From: Roseomonas sp.
GTDB lineage: Bacteria; Pseudomonadota; Alphaproteobacteria; Acetobacterales; Acetobacteraceae
NCBI GenBank assembly: GCA_020249285.1
Contig: JADCFX010000004.1
Span: 144,924-208,923, forward strand
Direction of reading: 5' to 3'
Length of the DNA: 64,000 bases
A program made the translations under genes and the position numbers. This document shows, one piece after another, positions 61,873-64,000 of the stretch. The notes beneath the pieces were generated by a model. It was not told the DNA's origin. It ran no database searches and saw nothing but the letters and a program-made list of their open reading frames with translations. Every line of letters starts with the position of its first letter. Positions within the stretch are counted from its first letter, which is position 1.

Positions 61873-63099
61873 ATGACCCTGTCCCCCGGCAGCCGGGGTT
61901 TCGTGGTGGCCATGGTCACGGCGCAAATCCTGACGCAAATCGGCGCCTTCACCCTGCCCGCGCTGTTGCCGGAGATGATGGCGCGCTGGTCGCTCTCCGC
62001 CACCGAAGCGGGCTGGCTGATTGGCGTTTTCTTCGCAGCCTATGTGCCGGCGGTGCCGGTACTGCTTTCGCTGACCGACCGCGTGCCGGCGCGGCGGATT
62101 TATCTGGTGGGCACCGGGGCCACGGCGCTGGCGCATCTGGGCTTTGCAGTCTTCGCCGATGGCTTCTGGAGCGGGCTGTTCTTTCGTGCGCTCGCCGGGA
62201 TTGGCTGGGCCGGGGCCTATATGCCGGGCCTGAAATCCATCGCTGATCCGCTGACCGGCGTGGCGCAATCGCGCGCTGTCGCCTGGCATGCGGCGGGGGT
62301 GGGGATTGCGGGGGCGTCTTCATTCGCCTTGGCCGGGCTTTGTGATGCGCTTGTCGGGCCAAGTTTTGCCTTTCTGGTAGCGGGGCTGGCCGCCAGCGGT
62401 GCCTTCGCCATTGCCATGCTGATACTGCCCGATGCGCCGCCGCCCAAAAGCGCCACGCGGCGTGGCTTGTTGGATTTCCGCCCGGTTTTTGCCAATCGCC
62501 GCGCCATGGCCTGGATCGCTGGCTATACGGTGCACACTCTTGAACTGGCGGTGCTGCGCGCCTGGGCCGTCGCCTTCCTGACGGCGAGCTTCGCCATCCA
62601 GGCACCGCCGGAATGGCTGCCCGGCCCGACCGTGCTGTTCACGCTCGCGGGGTTGGTGGGCATTGCGAGTTCGCTCATCGGGAACCGCCTGGCCGAGAGC
62701 CTGGGGCGGGATAGGATTGTGGCGCTGGCCATGCTGTCCGGCGCGGCACTTTCCCTTGTGGCGGGGTTTGGCTTCGGCGCCTCACCCTGGGTGGTGCTGC
62801 TTTTTGTCGTTCTGTGGAATGCGGCGATTTATCTGGATAGCTCGGCGCTTACCGCCGGCACGGTGCAGGCGGCAGACCCCGCACTGCGCGGCGCCACCAT
62901 GGGGCTGCATAGCATGTTCGGCTATGCCGGCGGCTTTGTCGGGCCTTTGCTGGCCGGCGTGGTGCTGGATTTGGCGGGTGGAGATGGCGTGGCGGCCTGG
63001 GGCCTCGCCTTCGGGCATGTCGCCTTCATCATGCTGGCGGGGTTTGCCGTCCTGCGCTGGTTGGGACGCGGCCAGGATTCGCCCAAGCTGCCCCGGTAA
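61873..63099 (+). CDS. Major facilitator superfamily transporter
   Basis: 408 residues, about 12 hydrophobic segments. Loop 2-3 has LTDRVPARRIYLVG; the second half has IGNRLAESLGRDRIVALA. Substrate unknown. Terminator and a long leader lie downstream. Confidence 0.9.
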   Translation: MTLSPGSRGFVVAMVTAQILTQIGAFTLPALLPEMMARWSLSATEAGWLIGVFFAAYVPAVPVLLSLTDRVPARRIYLVGTGATALAHLGFAVFADGFWSGLFFRALAGIGWAGAYMPGLKSIADPLTGVAQSRAVAWHAAGVGIAGASSFALAGLCDALVGPSFAFLVAGLAASGAFAIAMLILPDAPPPKSATRRGLLDFRPVFANRRAMAWIAGYTVHTLELAVLRAWAVAFLTASFAIQAPPEWLPGPTVLFTLAGLVGIASSLIGNRLAESLGRDRIVALAMLSGAALSLVAGFGFGASPWVVLLFVVLWNAAIYLDSSALTAGTVQAADPALRGATMGLHSMFGYAGGFVGPLLAGVVLDLAGGDGVAAWGLAFGHVAFIMLAGFAVLRWLGRGQDSPKLPR

Positions 63100-63182
63100 G
63101 CTTCCTGCCAAAGCGAAGCCTTGCAGGCGGAATTGCCCGGCCTTTCGCGGGGTTTCGGGCAGGATTCCGGGCCTCCCGGGGG

Positions 63183-63219
63183 CCTTGAGGAAAAAAACCG
63201 GGTCAAGGGCGATTTTTTT
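63183..63219 (+). terminator. Candidate intrinsic terminator after the MFS gene
   Basis: CCTTGA (63183-63188) pairs with TCAAGG (63203-63208) around a 14-base A-rich loop, then GCGA and seven T (63213-63219). It lies 84 bases past the MFS stop and just before the promoter of the decarboxylase gene. Confidence 0.6.
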
Positions 63220-63220
63220 C

Positions 63221-63248
63221 TTGCAATGGCAAAGCAGGGGGCATAAAA
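63221..63248 (+). promoter_or_regulatory. Candidate promoter of the decarboxylase gene
   Basis: TTGCAA (63221-63226) is 15-16 bases from CATAAA/ATAAAA (63242-63248). A start near 63254 gives a leader of about 195 bases. Confidence 0.5.
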
Positions 63249-63249
63249 G

Positions 63250-63449
63250 CGCCTTAGACGCAGTACGCACGTGCCTCTGGCCCCCGGCCTTCCCGGCCAA
63301 AGGGTTTACGCAACGACGTCAAGCGTTCTGGCAACCCCGTTCGGATTATTCCGGGCGGTCCTCTCTGGTCGCTGGTTCGTTCGACCGTTTCGTTAACCTT
63401 GGGCCTCCGCCTTCACAGGTGGCCCTTCTGGAGCCTGGAGGGTGCTGCG
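63250..63449 (+). promoter_or_regulatory. Structured 5' leader of ornithine/lysine decarboxylase (speF-motif candidate)
   Basis: About 200 bases without a normal gene. GGTCG/CGACC pair around 63368-63387; GGCC pairs flank 63402-63426 and form a hairpin ending just before the GGAGG at 63437-63441. A conserved cis-element called speF is known upstream of this decarboxylase in alphaproteobacteria; the location fits, but the consensus was not checked. An overlapping open frame is listed separately. Confidence 0.5.
63271..63396 (+). CDS. Possible upstream peptide in the decarboxylase leader
   Basis: A GTG-started frame of 41 codons ending FRAVLSGRWFVRPFR then TAA at 63394-63396, 53 bases before the decarboxylase ATG. 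No ribosome-binding site is seen. An Arg-rich end directly before the stop recalls stalling leader peptides that sense ornithine in enterobacteria, though the sequence is unrelated. Confidence 0.3.
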   Translation: MPLAPGLPGQRVYATTSSVLATPFGLFRAVLSGRWFVRPFR

Positions 63450-64000
63450 ATGACACCGAAGATCGCACGCTTTTTGCGCGACAACGCGCCTGCTACGCCA
63501 TGCCTTGTGCTGGATGTGGATCGTGTCGAGGAAAAATACCGCGCCATGCGTGCGGCATTGCCCTTGGCGCGCATTTATTATGCCGTGAAGGCCAATCCTG
63601 GCGCGCCGATTCTGGAGCGTCTGGTGAAGCTTGGCTCCAGCTTTGATGCGGCGTCTTGGGAAGAAGTGCAGGCCTGCCTTGCCGCCGGCGCTCAGCCTGA
63701 CGTCATTTCCTATGGCAATACCATCAAGAAGGTGTCGGCTATCGCTGCCGCCCATAAGGCTGGTGTCTCCATGTTCGCCTTCGACAGCATCGAGGAATTG
63801 GAAAAGCTGGCGCGCCATGCGCCCGGCGCGCGGGTTTATTGCCGCATCCTGGTGCAGAATGAAGGCGCCGAATGGCCGCTTTCGCGCAAATTCGGCTGCG
63901 AATTGGAAATGGCGCGCGACCTGATGCTGAAGGCTGGCGATATGGGGCTCGACCCCTATGGCATTTCCTTCCATGTCGGCAGCCAGCAGACCAAGACCGC
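63450..64000 (+). CDS. Ornithine/lysine decarboxylase, PLP fold type III (3' truncated by window)
   Basis: The first 183 residues. The PLP lysine lies in RIYYAVKANPG (about residue 47), with FDAASWEEVQ, ISYGNTIKK, FAFDS-like IEELEKLARHAP and FHVGSQQ. These match eukaryotic-type ornithine decarboxylase-like enzymes common in alphaproteobacteria. It forms putrescine or cadaverine. GGAGG lies 8 bases before the ATG. The frame is open to the window edge. Confidence 0.93.
   Translation, partial: MTPKIARFLRDNAPATPCLVLDVDRVEEKYRAMRAALPLARIYYAVKANPGAPILERLVKLGSSFDAASWEEVQACLAAGAQPDVISYGNTIKKVSAIAAAHKAGVSMFAFDSIEELEKLARHAPGARVYCRILVQNEGAEWPLSRKFGCELEMARDLMLKAGDMGLDPYGISFHVGSQQTKT

Noticed and set aside
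63361..63400. GGTTCGTTCGACC resembling a tRNA T-arm
   Set aside because: No acceptor, D or anticodon arms fit around it.
1..64000. CRISPR arrays, insertion sequences, prophage, tRNA or rRNA genes
   Set aside because: No regularly spaced repeats, transposase motifs, phage genes or tRNA folds were seen by reading.

Overview
The window reads as chromosomal DNA of a GC-rich alphaproteobacterium, most likely Acetobacteraceae/Rhodospirillales (Roseomonas-like). This rests on gene content and order: rpmH-rnpA-yidD-yidC-engB, rpoZ-relA/spoT-acpS-lepB-rnc-era-recO, many Bug/TctC and acyl-CoA genes, and an Fe-S photolyase next to a DUF6134 protein. No prophage, insertion sequence, CRISPR array, tRNA or rRNA was seen, and no gene here looks like a transcription factor. 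Assignments come from reading translated sequence and motifs; no database search was run.

Layout. 1-1123: end of a glycosyltransferase and a family-9 glycosyltransferase. 1181-3827: thrS and infC; infC appears to start at AUA and ends in a good terminator. 3910-8024: an HMW1C-like protein N-glycosyltransferase, a class I photolyase and a metallophosphoesterase. 8089-15437 (minus strand): two exported esterases, a creatininase-family amidohydrolase, a TctC receptor, then a tightly coupled SDR-DUF6134-Fe-S photolyase operon. 15532-19767: sixA, CYTH-CHAD, a membrane-anchored nuclease-like protein and gltA. 19996-22274: a small unknown protein, a family-5 uracil-DNA glycosylase, a NYN-domain protein and folK. 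22392-31443: housekeeping run from rpoZ to recO, then parC. 31502-36199 (minus): a BMP-type ABC importer. 36266-39524 (minus): engB, yidC, yidD, rnpA, rpmH with a clear promoter. 39749-55010: a catabolic region with a deaminase-like amidohydrolase, GMC oxidoreductase, MFS carrier, PEP-mutase-family lyase, amidase, and an eight-gene acyl-CoA cluster (46172-55010) with two unlike acyl-CoA dehydrogenases, a hydratase, a CoA-transferase, a MaoC protein and an NDP-forming acyl-CoA synthetase. 55076-63099: DUF4010 membrane protein, MoeB/ThiF plus DsrE, a lytic transglycosylase, two tandem paralogous lipoproteins, a UPF0173 hydrolase, MaoC and MFS. 63450-end: the start of an ornithine/lysine decarboxylase behind a 200-nt structured leader.

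The most notable non-coding signals are a family of 44-nt palindromic repeats (four full copies and one partial), with paired base changes that preserve the outer stem; a 12-bp hairpin that sequesters the ribosome-binding site of rnc; and the decarboxylase leader, which contains a candidate 41-codon upstream reading frame ending in an Arg-rich tail.
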